NCBI RefSeq assembly: GCF_014647155.1
Contig: NZ_BMOQ01000003.1
Span: 370,512-434,511 of the forward strand
Origin: Halarchaeum nitratireducens
GTDB taxonomy: Archaea; Halobacteriota; Halobacteria; Halobacteriales; Halobacteriaceae
DNA length: 64,000 nt
Direction: 5' to 3'
Below the pieces are notes generated by a model. It saw nothing but the letters and a program-made list of their open reading frames with translations. It had not been told where the DNA came from and did no database searches. This document shows positions 63,062 through 64,000 of the stretch, one piece after another; the stretch's first letter is position 1; every line of letters begins with the position of its first letter. Position numbers and translations under genes: made by a program.

Positions 63062-64000
63062 TGCTCACCCCCCAGCGTCTGTTGCATCCGACGTTCGATG
63101 GTCTGGGAGACGATGCTGAGCGCGAGCACGACGATGAAGAGGACGACGCCGGCGGCGAACAGCGCGGAGAGCTGCATCGGCCGGCCGGCCGCGACCCCGT
63201 ACTGGCTGGCGATCGCGGACGTGAGGGTGATGGTGTTGCCGAACACGTCGTACAGGGGTTCGGGGAGCGTCGTAACGTTGGCGAGGATGACCGTGGCGGC
63301 CATCGTCTCGCCGAGCGCACGTCCGACCCCGAGGATGACGGCGGCGGAGATCCCGGAGATCGCCGCGGGAATGGAGACGCTCTTCGTCGTCTGCCAGTCG
63401 GTCGAGCCGAGCGCGACCGACCCGTCTTTCATCGCGTTCGGGACTGCGTTGAGCGCGTCCTCGGAGACGGAGATGACTGTCGGGAGCGCCATCACGCCGA
63501 TGACGAGCCCGACGATAAACAGGCTCCCAGTCGTCGGGAGCCGGAAGAGATCCATCATGTAGGAGTTGAGGACGACGAACCCGATGAATCCGTACACGAT
63601 CGAGGGGATACCGGCGAGTAGCTCGATCGCTGGCTTAACTGCTTCTCGGACTGATTTGGGTGCGATCTCACTGATGAAGACGGCCCCGGCGACGCCGAGC
63701 GGCGCGGAGACGAGCGTCGCGATGATGGTGGTGATGAGCGTGCCCCACATCATCGTCGCGAGCCCGTATCGGTTCGCGTGCACGTCCCACGTCGAACTCG
63801 TGAGGAGCGAGGCGCCCATTCGTCGGGCGATGGGCACCGCCTGGACGAACAGATAGACGGTGATCACCCCGAGGATGACGAGCGTCGAGGCCGTAGCGAG
63901 GAACGTCAACGATCGCGCCGTTTCGGCCTGATACGTGAACCAGCCGTAGAGCGCGACGGCGGCGAACACGGCGGCCGGGAAGACGACGGCGCCCGGCCGT
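63058..64000 (-). CDS. pstC: Phosphate ABC transporter permease PstC (5' end beyond the window)
   Basis: At least 313 residues, continuing past the right edge: the reading frame is open to position 64000 with no start codon that matches an expected N terminus. TLITTIIATLVSAPLGVAGAVFISEIAP, then ELLAGIPSIVYGFIGFVVL and the EAA loop EDALNAVPNAMKDGSVALGSTDWQT identify PstC. A GTG at 63969 could start translation but would cut the first helix short. Normally pstS lies upstream, outside this window. Confidence 0.92.
   Translation of the reverse strand, partial: RPGAVVFPAAVFAAVALYGWFTYQAETARSLTFLATASTLVILGVITVYLFVQAVPIARRMGASLLTSSTWDVHANRYGLATMMWGTLITTIIATLVSAPLGVAGAVFISEIAPKSVREAVKPAIELLAGIPSIVYGFIGFVVLNSYMMDLFRLPTTGSLFIVGLVIGVMALPTVISVSEDALNAVPNAMKDGSVALGSTDWQTTKSVSIPAAISGISAAVILGVGRALGETMAATVILANVTTLPEPLYDVFGNTITLTSAIASQYGVAAGRPMQLSALFAAGVVLFIVVLALSIVSQTIERRMQQTLGGEQ

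Overview
The window is a piece of a haloarchaeal (class Halobacteria) chromosome. The evidence is very high G+C, strongly acidic proteins, GTG starts, mostly leaderless-looking promoters, archaeal marker genes (Spt5, SecE, LonB, FttA/aCPSF1, glycerol-1-phosphate dehydrogenase, NreA, the archaeal shikimate entry enzymes, PolX) and several small zinc-ribbon and winged-helix families that I know mainly from haloarchaea. I found no rRNA, tRNA, CRISPR array, insertion sequence or prophage. Most of the sequence is housekeeping DNA; the unusual signals lie mainly between genes.

Layout. 0-5 kb: DUF371 protein, O-acetylhomoserine sulfhydrylase (metY), an HxlR regulator divergent from a DoxX-esterase pair, endonuclease III and methylglyoxal synthase. 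5-17.4 kb: the FttA termination nuclease, prolyl-tRNA synthetase, the large glutamate synthase subunit, a Tat lipoprotein, an NAD-dependent epimerase and glycerol-1-phosphate dehydrogenase. 17.4-30 kb: a frame-broken secreted protein, pyruvate kinase, an NfeD-stomatin pair, regulators, an AglD-like glycosyltransferase-membrane fusion, a SAM hydrolase with NadM, and membrane protease LonB. 29.7-35.4 kb: an aromatic amino-acid cluster, all on the minus strand, trpC-trpB-trpA followed by aminodideoxyheptulosonate synthase, an SDR and 3-dehydroquinate synthase II. 35.4-47.5 kb: an MGMT-like protein lacking its cysteine, SecE-Spt5, an alcohol dehydrogenase, a PHP protein, PncC, an aminotransferase, an AT-richer lipoprotein gene, a Get3/ArsA ATPase, and a GntP permease converging with a glycerate kinase. 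47.7-59.3 kb: a repair and topology stretch (endonuclease V, AN1-rhomboid, DUF5788-PolX-Mut7-C RNase, CPBP protease, NreA, topoisomerase I). 59.4-64 kb: PhoU and pstBAC, with pstC running off the right edge.

How the genes work together. The trp-aro cluster covers the first and last parts of tryptophan synthesis and carries phased TGTACA boxes at its promoter. The GntP permease and glycerate kinase could supply 2-phosphoglycerate to the pyruvate kinase encoded at 18 kb. The HxlR-DoxX-esterase set resembles bacterial quinone/electrophile defence loci. PhoU with PstBAC is a phosphate uptake and sensing operon.

The most interesting non-coding signal is a family of intergenic modules (1841-2306, 19941-20392, 21120-21361, 42083-42250). 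Each starts with a CTTTTGC...GCAAAAG hairpin at a gene boundary and continues through a conserved series of hairpins, many capped by TTCG. At least one stem shows a compensatory base change between copies, which suggests a structured RNA and terminator element or a small palindromic mobile element.
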